From Nonomuraea roseoviolacea subsp. carminata (lineage in GTDB: Bacteria > Actinomycetota > Actinomycetes > Streptosporangiales > Streptosporangiaceae), in NCBI RefSeq assembly GCF_024172185.1, contig NZ_JAMZEC010000001.1:6045001-6109000 (forward strand): a stretch of DNA of 64,000 nucleotides, in the 5' to 3' direction. The notes under the pieces were generated by a model, which saw only the letters and a list, made by a program, of their open reading frames with translations, did not search any database and was not told where the DNA came from. The stretch's first letter is position 1. Each line of letters begins with the position of its first letter. The position numbers and the translations under genes were made by a program. This document shows positions 1-13,034 of the stretch, piece after piece.

Positions 1-2717
<2,717 letters not shown>

Positions 2718-2849
2718 CAAAGCTTATGCTTTGGTGTGTGCTGCGCTCTGTTACTCTTCGCCGGGTCCAGAGCTGCGCCACACTGAAGGTTTTGCTCGCG
2801 TCCACTAGGCAATTCTGAGACAGCAAGCAGTGCTTGTGTGTTTCGGAGG

Positions 2850-2968
2850 GTTACGGCGGTTATGGCGGGAAGGAAACACCCGGTTACATTCCGAACCCGG
2901 AAGTTAAGCTTCCCAGCGCCGATGGTACTGCACTCGGGAGGGTGTGGGAGAGTAGGTCACCGCCGGAC
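2850..2968 (+). rRNA. rrf: 5S ribosomal RNA
   Basis: A 5S rRNA of about 118 nt, some 130 bp after the 23S gene in the standard rrn order. It holds the conserved core CCGAACCCGGAAGTTAAGC and closes with the terminal helix (ACGGCGGT near 2853 with ACCGCCGG near 2960). Ends were set from the terminal stem and may be off by 1-3 bases. Confidence 0.95.
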
Positions 2969-3347
2969 AATCTTTGTTAGACAGGTAAGGGCTCCATCCG
3001 GAGCTTCTCGGGCCAGGGTTGGCTTGAGGGGCGGAGGATGGGGCCCTTTCTTGCGTTGTGGGGGGCTTGCGAGGCCGGCCCGGGCTTTCGGCGGGGCGGG
3101 TGCTCTGACTGCCTGTCGGGTGCGCTCGTGGGTGGTGCTGGCTTTTGAGCGCGCGCGCAGGTCTTGGTGGGCGTGCTGTTCTGCGTCGGGCGTTTCCTGT
3201 GTGCGTGGTGTTACGTGGCACGCGCTTATGGGACGCGCCTGTGTGAATGTGTCAGGCGCGGCCGCCGCGACCTGGCGTCGCCTCACGTGCGAGTGTGTCC
3301 CGCTGGCCCTGTCTCCGACCGGTCGGGGCGCTCAGTAGGGTTGAGGG
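2969..3347. other. rrn-folC intergenic region with a weak terminator-like hairpin
   Basis: About 380 bp without a convincing gene. A short hairpin (GCTCC 2991-2995, loop ATCC, GGAGC 3000-3004, extendable by G-U pairs and followed by TTCT) sits 20 bp after 5S and could end the rRNA transcript. From about 3020 the DNA is very G-rich on this strand with no clear motif. The folC promoter should lie near its right end, but I see no confident -10/-35 pair. Confidence 0.4.
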
Positions 3348-4667
3348 GTGGACTACCGTGCTGTTGAACGCGCGATCATGGACCGGGGCGTCGAATGGGA
3401 CTTCGAGCCCACGCTCGACCGGATCGCCGCCCTGCTCGACCTGCTCGGCTCGCCTCAGCGGGCGTACCCGGTCATTCACATAGCGGGCACCAACGGCAAG
3501 ACGAGTACGGCCCGTCTGACCGAGGCGCTGCTGCGCGAGCGCAACCTCCGCGTCGGCCGCTTCACCAGCCCGCATCTCGTCTCGATGCGTGAGCGCATCA
3601 CCGTGGACGGCGAGCCGCTGAGCGAGGAGCGCTTCGCGCAGGTCTACGAGGAGATCATCCCGTACGTCGAGCTGACCGACGCGCAGGGCCGCCGCATCCA
3701 GTTCTTCGAGCTGCTGACGGCCATGGCGTTCGCGGCCTTCGCCGACACCCCGGTCGACGTGGCCGTGATCGAGACCGGCATGGGTGGGTCCTGGGACGCG
3801 ACGAACGTCGCCGACGGCACGGTCGCCGTCATCACCCCCATCTCGCTCGACCACACCGACCGGCTCGGCCCCGACATCCCGAGCATCGCCGGTGAGAAGG
3901 CCGGCATCCTCAAGCCGGGCGCCACCGCCATCCTCGCCCAGCAGGAGCTGGAGGCGGCCGAGGTGCTCATGCGCCGGGCCGCCGAGGTGGGCGCGGTCGT
4001 CGCGCGCGAGGGCCTGGAGTTCGGCGTGCTGGCCCGCGAGGTGGCGATCGGCGGCCAGCTCCTGACGCTGCGCGGCCTCAAGGGCGTCTACGACGAGGTG
4101 TATCTGCCGCTCTACGGCGCCCACCAGGCGAGCAACGCCGTCACCGCGCTGGCCGCCGTCGAGGCGCTCACGGGCGGCGACGACCCGCTGGACGCGGACC
4201 TGGTGCGGCAGGCGTTCGCGCAGGCGTCGTCGCCGGGACGGCTGGAGGTCCTCCGCCGCACCCCGACCGTGGTGGTCGACGCGGCGCACAACCCCGGCGG
4301 CATGCAGGCCACGCTCGACGCGCTGCACGAGGCGTTCGACTTCGCCAAGGTCGTCGGCGTCGTCGCCGCCATGGGGGACAAGGACGTCGACGCCATGCTG
4401 GAGCTCCTGGAGCCCGTGCTGGAGGAGATCATCGTCACCCGTAACTCCTCGCCCCGGTCGATGGCGCCCGAGGAGCTGGCGCGGCTGGCGGTGGCCGTCT
4501 TCGGCGAGGACCGTGTGCACGTCGTCGAGCGGCTCGACGACGCGATCGACAGGGGCATCGGCATCGCCGACGCCGAGGGTGAGTTCAGCGGCACGGGCGT
4601 GCTGATCACCGGGTCCGTGGTCACCGCCGGCGACGCCCGCCACCTGCTGCGGGCGGAGGGCGAGTGA
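3348..4667 (+). CDS. folC: Folylpolyglutamate synthase / dihydrofolate synthase
   Basis: Mur-ligase-family enzyme of 439 residues that adds glutamate to dihydropteroate and/or to folates using ATP, in the cytoplasm; usual length for the family. The P-loop GTNGKTS is at residues 47-53, followed by the FTSPHL motif, and the C-terminal ligase domain carries VDAAHNPGG. The GTG start at 3348 follows a modest purine stretch and gives the expected N terminus. The stop overlaps the DUF4233 start (TGATG), so the two are probably translationally coupled, a pairing common in actinobacteria. Whether both activities are present cannot be told from sequence. Confidence 0.94.
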   Translation: MDYRAVERAIMDRGVEWDFEPTLDRIAALLDLLGSPQRAYPVIHIAGTNGKTSTARLTEALLRERNLRVGRFTSPHLVSMRERITVDGEPLSEERFAQVYEEIIPYVELTDAQGRRIQFFELLTAMAFAAFADTPVDVAVIETGMGGSWDATNVADGTVAVITPISLDHTDRLGPDIPSIAGEKAGILKPGATAILAQQELEAAEVLMRRAAEVGAVVAREGLEFGVLAREVAIGGQLLTLRGLKGVYDEVYLPLYGAHQASNAVTALAAVEALTGGDDPLDADLVRQAFAQASSPGRLEVLRRTPTVVVDAAHNPGGMQATLDALHEAFDFAKVVGVVAAMGDKDVDAMLELLEPVLEEIIVTRNSSPRSMAPEELARLAVAVFGEDRVHVVERLDDAIDRGIGIADAEGEFSGTGVLITGSVVTAGDARHLLRAEGE

Positions 4668-5032
4668 TGGCCGGCGGCGGGAAGGGCCTGCTGGGCTTCG
4701 AGGTGACTCCGGGCATGCGCCGGCTGGGGGCGAGCGTGCTCGGCATGGAGGCCATCGTCGCCGGACTGGTCACGCCCGTCGCGATCGCCGTGAACGGCGT
4801 GCGGCCCGCGCTGGCCGTCACGGCCGGCATCGGCCTGGCCGTGCTGTGCGTGGTGGCGGCCGGTCTGCTGAAGAAGCCGATCGGGTACGTCCTGGGCAGC
4901 CTGGTGCAGGTGATCGCCATCGTGACGGGCTTCCTGGTCCCGGCCATGTTCTTCCTCGGGGCGATCTTCCTGGCGCTGTGGATCACCGCGATATTCGTCG
5001 CTCGCCGTGTCGAAGGCGTGACTTCCCGCTAA
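4667..5032 (+). CDS. DUF4233 small integral membrane protein
   Basis: A 121-residue protein with about four hydrophobic segments spread over most of its length and a short charged C terminus. It belongs to the DUF4233 family, a frequent neighbour of folC in actinobacteria whose function is unknown. ATG 4667 overlaps the folC stop; an in-frame GTG lies three bases upstream. Context suggests co-transcription with folC, but nothing in the sequence shows a transport or enzymatic role. Confidence 0.85.
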   Translation: MAGGGKGLLGFEVTPGMRRLGASVLGMEAIVAGLVTPVAIAVNGVRPALAVTAGIGLAVLCVVAAGLLKKPIGYVLGSLVQVIAIVTGFLVPAMFFLGAIFLALWITAIFVARRVEGVTSR

Positions 5033-5035
5033 AGT
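5030..5035 (+). promoter_or_regulatory. -10 box (TAAAGT) for a leaderless transcript
   Basis: TAAAGT fits the actinobacterial SigA -10 pattern TANNNT and ends 8 nt before the ATG at 5044. No Shine-Dalgarno sequence precedes that ATG, so the mRNA probably starts at or next to it. The box overlaps the stop codon of the DUF4233 gene. The -35 region is not distinctive. Confidence 0.45.
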
Positions 5036-5043
5036 CGGCCAAC

Positions 5044-7245
<2,202 letters not shown>

Positions 7246-7313
7246 GCCCGCCCCCGGTGTCACGGCGTGCCCACAGACGCCTCGGGCTTCCGCCTCGCGA
7301 CTTCGCGGCACGC

Positions 7314-7655
7314 TGGGACGCGGGTTTCTCGCCCCGCGACCAGCCGGCGCCCTGGGATGCAGGTTTCTCGCTCCGTGAGCACCTGGCAGCCTGGAGCCCA
7401 GGTTTCTCAGTCCGCGACCACCCGGCACTCTGGACCGCGGGTCTCTCGCCCGCACCACCGGGCGCCCTGGAACGCGGGTCTCTCGCCCGCACCACCGGGC
7501 GTCCTGGAACGCGGGTCTCTCGCCCGCACCACCGGGCGTCCTGGAACGCGGGTCTCTCGCCCGCACCACCGGGCGCCCTGGAGCGCGGTCTTTCGCACCG
7601 TGAGCACCCGGCGCCCGGGCGCGCCGGCTTCTCGGTCGGCGACCAACCTGGCGCC
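7314..7655. repeat. Tandem array of nine degenerate 37/39-bp units, each with a potential hairpin
   Basis: Units begin near 7314, 7353, 7392, 7431, 7468, 7505, 7542, 7579 and 7616. The spacing is 39, 39, 39, then 37 bp five times. The central units are nearly identical, with GCGGG TCTCTCG CCCGC forming a 5-bp stem and 7-nt loop, then ACCACCGGGCG. Since 37 is not a multiple of three the units rotate through all frames, so the open frames on both strands here are by-products. The array fills most of the 620-bp gap (7246-7867) before ndk; the rest holds the ndk ribosome binding site and nothing else I recognise. Confidence 0.85.
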
Positions 7656-7867
7656 CCGGCGCCACGCACGGCCCTGAGCGCCACCTCGTCCGGAAGCGGC
7701 CCGGGCTCCGGGTCGTGCGGCGCGGGGGAGGCGTCCCGGGGACGGTAAGCTGAGCCGCAGCTACAGCGACGCGAGGTCGCCCGTGCCGCGGAGCGCTCCC
7801 GGCGGAGTCATCCCGGCGTCCGTAGCCGCATCCGCGACCCCCAGACCTGTTCAAAGGAGAACCTCAA

Positions 7868-8278
7868 GTGTCCGAGCGCACTCTTGTCCTGATCAAGCCC
7901 GACGGGGTGAAGCGCGGCCTCATCGGTGACGTGATCGCCCGCGTGGAGCGCAAGGGCCTCAAGGTCGTCGCGATGGACCTGCGCACCCTCGACGCCGACA
8001 CCGCCAAGGCCCACTACGCCGAGCACTCCGAGCGGCCGTTCTTCGGCGAGCTCGTCGAGTTCATCACCTCGGGCCCGCTCGTCGCCATGGTGCTGGAGGG
8101 CCCGCGCGCGGTCGAGGCGTTCCGCGCCCTGGCCGGGCTCACCGACCCGGTGAAGTCGGCTCCCGGCACGATCCGCGGCGACCACGCCCTGGAGATCGGC
8201 GAGAACGTCGTCCACGGCTCCGACTCGCCCGAGTCCGCCGCCCGCGAGATCAAGATCTTCTTCCCGGACCGCTTCTAG
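7868..8278 (+). CDS. ndk: Nucleoside diphosphate kinase
   Basis: Cytoplasmic enzyme that passes the gamma-phosphate between nucleoside tri- and diphosphates through a phosphohistidine. The 136-residue length is typical. The N terminus TLVLIKPDGVKRG and the active-site segment NVVHGSDS, with catalytic His116, are clear. The GTG start is fixed by a good ribosome binding site (AAAGGAG, about 7854-7860). It is followed by strong terminators and preceded by a repeat array, so it is likely transcribed alone. Confidence 0.97.
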   Translation: MSERTLVLIKPDGVKRGLIGDVIARVERKGLKVVAMDLRTLDADTAKAHYAEHSERPFFGELVEFITSGPLVAMVLEGPRAVEAFRALAGLTDPVKSAPGTIRGDHALEIGENVVHGSDSPESAAREIKIFFPDRF

Positions 8279-8284
8279 GAGCGC

Positions 8285-8306
8285 CGGAAGGGCCGCGTCC
8301 CTTCCG
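8285..8306 (+). terminator. Stem-loop after ndk
   Basis: Perfect 8-bp stem CGGAAGGG / CCCTTCCG around a 6-nt loop, 7 bp after the ndk stop. There is no U tract, as is common in high-GC genomes. It is the first of two consecutive hairpins. Confidence 0.55.
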
Positions 8307-8320
8307 TCCGGATTCGTGAG

Positions 8321-8360
8321 TGCCCGCCCTGGCCCGTGCCAGGCGGGCATTTCGCGTTTC
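8321..8360 (+). terminator. Rho-independent terminator between ndk and mreB
   Basis: About 12-bp stem (TGCCCGCCCTGGC with GCCAGGCGGGCA, one bulged C) with a CCGT loop, followed by a T-rich run TTTCGCGTTT. This is the stronger of the two hairpins and separates ndk from the mre operon. The following stretch to 8543 must contain the mreB promoter; TACGAT at 8484-8489 is one possible -10 box, not convincing alone. Confidence 0.8.
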
Positions 8361-8543
8361 TGATCACCTAACGGCGCACTCTCCACTTTTCCCGGAAACC
8401 GGGCAAAAGGCGCTTGGCGCAGAGGCGGCAGGATTTTTGTGGGGCGCGCGGGCTCGTTGCGTCCGGCGGTGGGTACGTCACGTTACGATTCGAATTCGCT
8501 CCGTAGCGATTGGCGTACGATATTACGGAAGGCTCCGTTCCCC

Positions 8544-9575
8544 ATGGGCAGCAAGCTCGCGTTTCTCGGCCGGGACATGGCGGTCGACCTGGGCACCGCC
8601 AACACGCTGGTGTACGTGCGGGGCCGAGGCATCGTCCTCAACGAGCCGTCGGTCGTCGCCATCAACACCTCCACGGGCAAGATCGTGGCGGTCGGCATCG
8701 AGGCCAAGCGGATGATCGGCCGCACGCCCGGCCACATCGTCGCGGTGCGGCCGCTCAAGGACGGCGTGATCGCCGACTTCGACGTCACGGAGCGGATGCT
8801 GCGCTACTTCATCCAGCGCGTGCACAAGCGCCGCCACTTCGCCAAGCCCCGCGTGATCATCGCCGTGCCGAGCGGGATCACGAGCGTGGAGCAGCGGGCG
8901 GTGAAGGAGGCCGGCTACCAGGCGGGCGCGCGCAAGGTCTACATCGTCGAGGAGCCCATGGCCGCGGCGATCGGCGCGGGACTGCCGGTCCACGAGCCCA
9001 CCGGCAACATGGTCGTCGACATCGGCGGCGGCACCACCGAGGTGGCGATCATCTCGATGGGCGGCGTGGTGACGAGCCAGTCGATCAGGATCGGCGGCGA
9101 CGAGCTCGACCAGGCGGTGATCACGTTCGCCAAGAAGGAGTACGCGCTCATGCTGGGCGAGCGCACCGCCGAGGAGATCAAGATGGCGATCGGCTCGGCG
9201 TGGCCCACCGAGGAGGAGGCGCACGCCGAGATCCGCGGCCGCGACCTGGTGACGGGCCTGCCGAAGACGGTCGTCGTGTCGGGCGAGGAGGTCCGCAGGG
9301 CGACCGAGGAGCCGGTCGGTTCCATCGTCGACGCGGTCAAGTCCACGCTCGACCGGTGCCCGCCGGAGCTGGCGGGTGACCTGATGGACCGCGGCATCGC
9401 GCTCACCGGCGGCGGCGCCCTGCTCAAGGGCATGGAGGAGCGGATCAGGGCCGAGACGGGCATGCCCGTCCACCTCGTCGACAACGCCCTCGACTCGGTC
9501 GCGCTCGGCTCGGGCCGGTGCGTGGAGGAGTTCGAGGAGCTGCAGCAGGTGCTCGTGCCGGAATCCCGCCGTTGA
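8544..9575 (+). CDS. mreB: Rod-shape-determining actin homologue MreB
   Basis: 343-residue bacterial actin that forms membrane-associated filaments and guides lateral wall synthesis. The ATP-binding fold is clear: MAVDLGTANTLVY near the N terminus, MVVDIGGGTTEVAI in the middle and LTGGGALLKG near the end. ATG 8544 is preceded by GGAAGG at 8527-8532 and gives the usual short N terminus; a longer upstream extension would be atypical. First gene of the mreB-mreC-mreD-mrdA-rodA operon. In sporulating actinomycetes MreB often serves spore-wall assembly more than vegetative growth, which may apply here. Confidence 0.95.
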   Translation: MGSKLAFLGRDMAVDLGTANTLVYVRGRGIVLNEPSVVAINTSTGKIVAVGIEAKRMIGRTPGHIVAVRPLKDGVIADFDVTERMLRYFIQRVHKRRHFAKPRVIIAVPSGITSVEQRAVKEAGYQAGARKVYIVEEPMAAAIGAGLPVHEPTGNMVVDIGGGTTEVAIISMGGVVTSQSIRIGGDELDQAVITFAKKEYALMLGERTAEEIKMAIGSAWPTEEEAHAEIRGRDLVTGLPKTVVVSGEEVRRATEEPVGSIVDAVKSTLDRCPPELAGDLMDRGIALTGGGALLKGMEERIRAETGMPVHLVDNALDSVALGSGRCVEEFEELQQVLVPESRR

Positions 9576-9588
9576 GGGGCGACGCCTG

Positions 9589-10467
9589 ATGAGGGACACC
9601 CACCGTGCCCGGCTGATCCTCGGCACGCTGCTGGCGATCGCCCTGATCGCGCTGACCGTCGACCGCCGCGCCGGTGACGGGTCGCCGTTCGTGCCGGTGC
9701 GCGCGGCCGGGGCGTGGCTGTTCGGCTCGGTGGAGGGCGCCGCCGGGGTCGTGTCCCGGCCGGTGACCGGCTTCGTCCAGGCGGTCGTCACCGCGCCCGG
9801 CGTCCAGGACGAGATCAAGCGGCTGCGCGCCGAGAACGCCCGGCTGCGGACGGGGCTGATCGCGAGCAGGCTCGACGCCGACAGGTCGGCGGAGCTGAAG
9901 CGGATGCTCGGCACGGCGGGCCGCGGCGGCTACACGGTCGTGACCGGCAACGTGATCGCCCGGCGCGGCAATCCCGGCTTCGAGGAGGCCGTCCAGCTCG
10001 ACATCGGCACGGACGACGGGGTGCGTCCCGAGATGACCGTGATGAACGCCGACGGGCTGGTGGGGCGGGTCGTGCAGGCCGGCGCCCGCACGTCCACGGT
10101 GCTGCTCATCAGCGACCGGGCCTCGGCCACGGGCGCCCGGCTGGAGGGCGGCCAGGAGATCGGCGTCGTCAACGGGGTGGGCGAGAACGGGCGCCTGGTG
10201 CAGTTCAAGCTGCTCGACGCGACCGCGCCGATGGCGCCGGGCGGGCGCATCGTGAGCTTCGGGTCGCAGCACGGCCGGCCGTACGTGCCGGGGCTGCCGG
10301 TGGGGGTGATCGAACGGGTGGAGGCGACGCCGGGCGAGCTGACGCGGGTCGCGTTCGCGCGGCCGTACGCGGATCTGACGGCGCTGGACGTGGTGGGGGT
10401 GGTCGTGCGCGGGCCGGGGCGTGATCCGCGCGACGCCGTGCTGCCGCCGAAGGAGGGAGCGCGATGA
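9589..10467 (+). CDS. mreC: Rod-shape-determining protein MreC
   Basis: 292-residue bitopic membrane protein. It has a short cytoplasmic N terminus, one transmembrane helix at about residues 8-24, a coiled coil with heptad-like DEIKRLRAENARLR at about 65-85, then the extracytoplasmic beta-rich MreC domain. It links MreB, MreD and PBP2/RodA in the elongasome. It starts 13 bp after mreB and its stop overlaps the mreD ATG, indicating coupled translation. The C-terminal tail after about residue 270 is not conserved. Confidence 0.93.
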   Translation: MRDTHRARLILGTLLAIALIALTVDRRAGDGSPFVPVRAAGAWLFGSVEGAAGVVSRPVTGFVQAVVTAPGVQDEIKRLRAENARLRTGLIASRLDADRSAELKRMLGTAGRGGYTVVTGNVIARRGNPGFEEAVQLDIGTDDGVRPEMTVMNADGLVGRVVQAGARTSTVLLISDRASATGARLEGGQEIGVVNGVGENGRLVQFKLLDATAPMAPGGRIVSFGSQHGRPYVPGLPVGVIERVEATPGELTRVAFARPYADLTALDVVGVVVRGPGRDPRDAVLPPKEGAR

Positions 10468-10928
10468 CGGCCTGGCTGATCGTGCCGCTCGCGGTGCTGG
10501 TGCAGGTGATCCTGGTCAACCGGGTGCCGCTGCCCGGAGGCGGGTCGCCCGACCTGGTGCTGCTGGCGGTGACGGCGGTGGCGATGGCGAGGGGGCCGGT
10601 GACCGGGGCGGTGATCGGGTTCTGCGCGGGACTGCTGGTGGACGTCATGCCGCCGGCCGCCCACCCGATGGGCCTGTACGCGTTCACGCTGGCGGCCGTC
10701 GGCTACGTCGCCGGGCGCGGGCTCGGCACGCCCGTGACGACGGTCATGCTGTGCGTGCTGCTCGGGCCGCTGCTGGCGGCCGGGCTCGGCGGGCTGATCT
10801 CCGATCCGCATGTCGACGTGGACACCTTCACCGACCAGGTGCCGCTGACCATCGCCTACACGTTCTTCCTGTCGCCGCTCGTCATGTGGTGGGCCGCCCG
10901 CGCCGGTGAGCCGGGGTACGCGACATGA
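10464..10928 (+). CDS. mreD: Rod-shape-determining membrane protein MreD
   Basis: 154-residue, almost entirely hydrophobic protein with five to six predicted helices, matching MreD in size and place. It starts with an ATGA overlap on mreC and ends with the same kind of overlap on mrdA. MreD bridges MreC and the PBP2-RodA synthase. Identity rests on hydrophobicity, the early LPGGGSPDLVLL segment and strict operon position more than on a catalytic motif. Confidence 0.9.
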   Translation: MTAWLIVPLAVLVQVILVNRVPLPGGGSPDLVLLAVTAVAMARGPVTGAVIGFCAGLLVDVMPPAAHPMGLYAFTLAAVGYVAGRGLGTPVTTVMLCVLLGPLLAAGLGGLISDPHVDVDTFTDQVPLTIAYTFFLSPLVMWWAARAGEPGYAT

Positions 10929-12967
10929 TCCGGATGCGGTCGCGGCTGTTCGTGCTGCACGTGCTCGTCCTGAGCCTGCTCGTGGTGCTCGGCGTGCGGC
11001 TGTGGCAGGTGCAGGTGGTGCGCGGGCAGGAGTTCGTGACCAGGGCGACCGAGACGCGGACGCGCACGGTCATCGAGCCCGCGGTGCGCGGCCAGATCCT
11101 CGACTCCTCCGGCCGTCCGCTGGTGCGCAACCAGACGGCGCTGGTGGTGTCGGTCGACCGGACCGCGCTGGCGCGCACGCCCGACGGCGGCAAGTCGGTG
11201 CTGCGCAAGCTCAGCGCCGTGCTCGGCACGCCGGTCAAGAAGCTGCGCGAGCGCATCCGCCCGTGCGGGCCGGGCGTCTCGCAGCCGTGCTGGACGGGCT
11301 CGCCGTACCAGCCGGTGCCCGTCGAGCAGAAGGCCGACACCCGCCAGGCGCTGCAGATCCTCGAACGCCAGGAGGACTTCCCCGGCGTCAGCGCCGAGAT
11401 CCAGTCGGTGCGGCAGTACCCCGGTGGCCAGGCGGGCGCGCAGATGCTCGGCTACCTGCAGCCGGTCACCGAGGCCGAGCTGGAGAAGCGCGCCGGGCTC
11501 AAGGCCGCCTACTCCGGCGTCGACCTCGCCGGGCGCGACGGCCTGGAGGAGGTGTACGACGAGGCGCTGCGCGGCAAGCCGGGGATGCGCCGCGTGCAGG
11601 TGGACCGGATGGGCAAGGCGATCGGCGTCGAGCAGCAGGTACGGCCGGTCAGCGGCGACAACCTGATCACCAGCATCGACGCCCGCGTGCAGGCCGTGGC
11701 CGAGCGGGCCCTGGCCAGGGCGATGCACAACGCGCCGAAGGCCGACGGCGGCGCGGCCGTGGTGCTCGACGCGCGCACGTCGCGGGTGCTGGCGCTGGCC
11801 AGCGCGCCGAGCTACGACCCGGCGGTGTGGGCGGGCGGCATCTCGGCGAGCGGCTACCAGCGGCTGCTGTCGCCGAAGTCGGGCATGCCGCTGGTGTCGC
11901 GGGCGATCAACGGGCAGTTCGCGCCCGGCTCGACGTTCAAGGTGTCGTCGGTCACGGCGATGCTGCGGGCCGGGTATCCGCTGAACGGCACCTACGACTG
12001 CCCCGGCTCGTACATGGTGGGCGACCGGGCGTTCAACAACTTCCACGGCATCGGGCTCGGCACGATGAACCTGCACACCGCGCTGGTCAAGTCGTGCGAC
12101 ACGATCTTCTACCGGGCGGCGTACGAGCAGTACCTGCGCGACGGCGGGCGCGACCCGAAGAAGAAGCCGCGCGAGATCTTCGCCAACACCGCGAGGGCCT
12201 TCGGCTTCGGCCGCCCCACGGGCATCGACCTGCCCGGCGAGTCGTCCGGGCGCATCCCCGACCGCCGCTGGAAGAAGGAGATGTGGACCCTGACCAGCGG
12301 CACCAACTGCCGCCGCGCGCAGACCGGCTACCCGGAGGTGACCGACCGGGCGCGGGCCGACTTCCTCAAGCGGCTGGCCTCCGAGAACTGCGCCGAGGGC
12401 TTCATCCTGCGGCCCGGCGACTCGGCGAACTTCTCCATCGGCCAGGGCGACGTGCTGGTGACGCCGCTGCAACTGGCCCGGGCGTACGCGGCGCTGGTCC
12501 ACGACGGCAAGCTGCGCAGCCCGCGCATCGGCTGGGCGCGGGTGCGGCCCGACGGCACGCTGGTGCAGACGTACGACGTGCCGGTGGTCGGCAAACTGCC
12601 GCTCAGCGAGAAGGAGCGCCTCTACATCAAGAACGCGCTCAGCGAGGTGGCCTCCGACGGAACGGCCGCCGGCGCGTTCGCCGGATTCCCCATGGACAAG
12701 GTGCGCATCGGCGGCAAGACCGGCACCGCGGAGGTGTGGGGCAAGGAGGACACCTCCTGGTTCGCCTCGTTCGCGCCGACCAACGACCCGCGGTTCGTGG
12801 TGGTGGCCATGGTGTCGCAGGGCGGCATGGGCGCGCAGACGGCGGCGCCGGCCGTACGGGAGATCTACGAGGGCATCTACGGGATCAAGGGCCCGGCGGC
12901 CCTGCCGGGCGGCAAACCGGTGAGCAGGCTGCCGAAGTTCGCGCCCGACGGGACGGTAGCGCGGTAA
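10925..12967 (+). CDS. mrdA: Penicillin-binding protein 2 (elongation transpeptidase)
   Basis: 680-residue class B PBP that cross-links peptidoglycan in the elongasome. One N-terminal transmembrane anchor (about 8-30) is followed by the dimerisation/pedestal region and the transpeptidase domain with the three expected motifs: STFK with nucleophile Ser336 and Lys339, SCD at 390-392, and KTG at 598-600. It overlaps mreD by ATGA and precedes rodA, its glycosyltransferase partner. An internal Cys pair in the pedestal (RPCGPGVSQPCW) could form a disulfide outside the membrane. Confidence 0.95.
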   Translation: MIRMRSRLFVLHVLVLSLLVVLGVRLWQVQVVRGQEFVTRATETRTRTVIEPAVRGQILDSSGRPLVRNQTALVVSVDRTALARTPDGGKSVLRKLSAVLGTPVKKLRERIRPCGPGVSQPCWTGSPYQPVPVEQKADTRQALQILERQEDFPGVSAEIQSVRQYPGGQAGAQMLGYLQPVTEAELEKRAGLKAAYSGVDLAGRDGLEEVYDEALRGKPGMRRVQVDRMGKAIGVEQQVRPVSGDNLITSIDARVQAVAERALARAMHNAPKADGGAAVVLDARTSRVLALASAPSYDPAVWAGGISASGYQRLLSPKSGMPLVSRAINGQFAPGSTFKVSSVTAMLRAGYPLNGTYDCPGSYMVGDRAFNNFHGIGLGTMNLHTALVKSCDTIFYRAAYEQYLRDGGRDPKKKPREIFANTARAFGFGRPTGIDLPGESSGRIPDRRWKKEMWTLTSGTNCRRAQTGYPEVTDRARADFLKRLASENCAEGFILRPGDSANFSIGQGDVLVTPLQLARAYAALVHDGKLRSPRIGWARVRPDGTLVQTYDVPVVGKLPLSEKERLYIKNALSEVASDGTAAGAFAGFPMDKVRIGGKTGTAEVWGKEDTSWFASFAPTNDPRFVVVAMVSQGGMGAQTAAPAVREIYEGIYGIKGPAALPGGKPVSRLPKFAPDGTVAR

Positions 12968-13034
12968 GCGCTCCGGTGGGGGCGATCTGTGACGGCGGGG
13001 CGAGTGGTGACGGCGGGGCGAGGGCGGAGGGGTG

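Noticed and set aside
7314..7655. Regular repeats that could look like a CRISPR array
   Set aside because: Units are directly tandem with no unique spacers, the period changes from 39 to 37 bp, and there are no cas genes in the window.
12990..13022. Two copies of GTGACGGCGGGGCGA before rodA as an operator
   Set aside because: They are short, very GC-rich, inside a tightly packed operon, and not placed over any promoter-like sequence.
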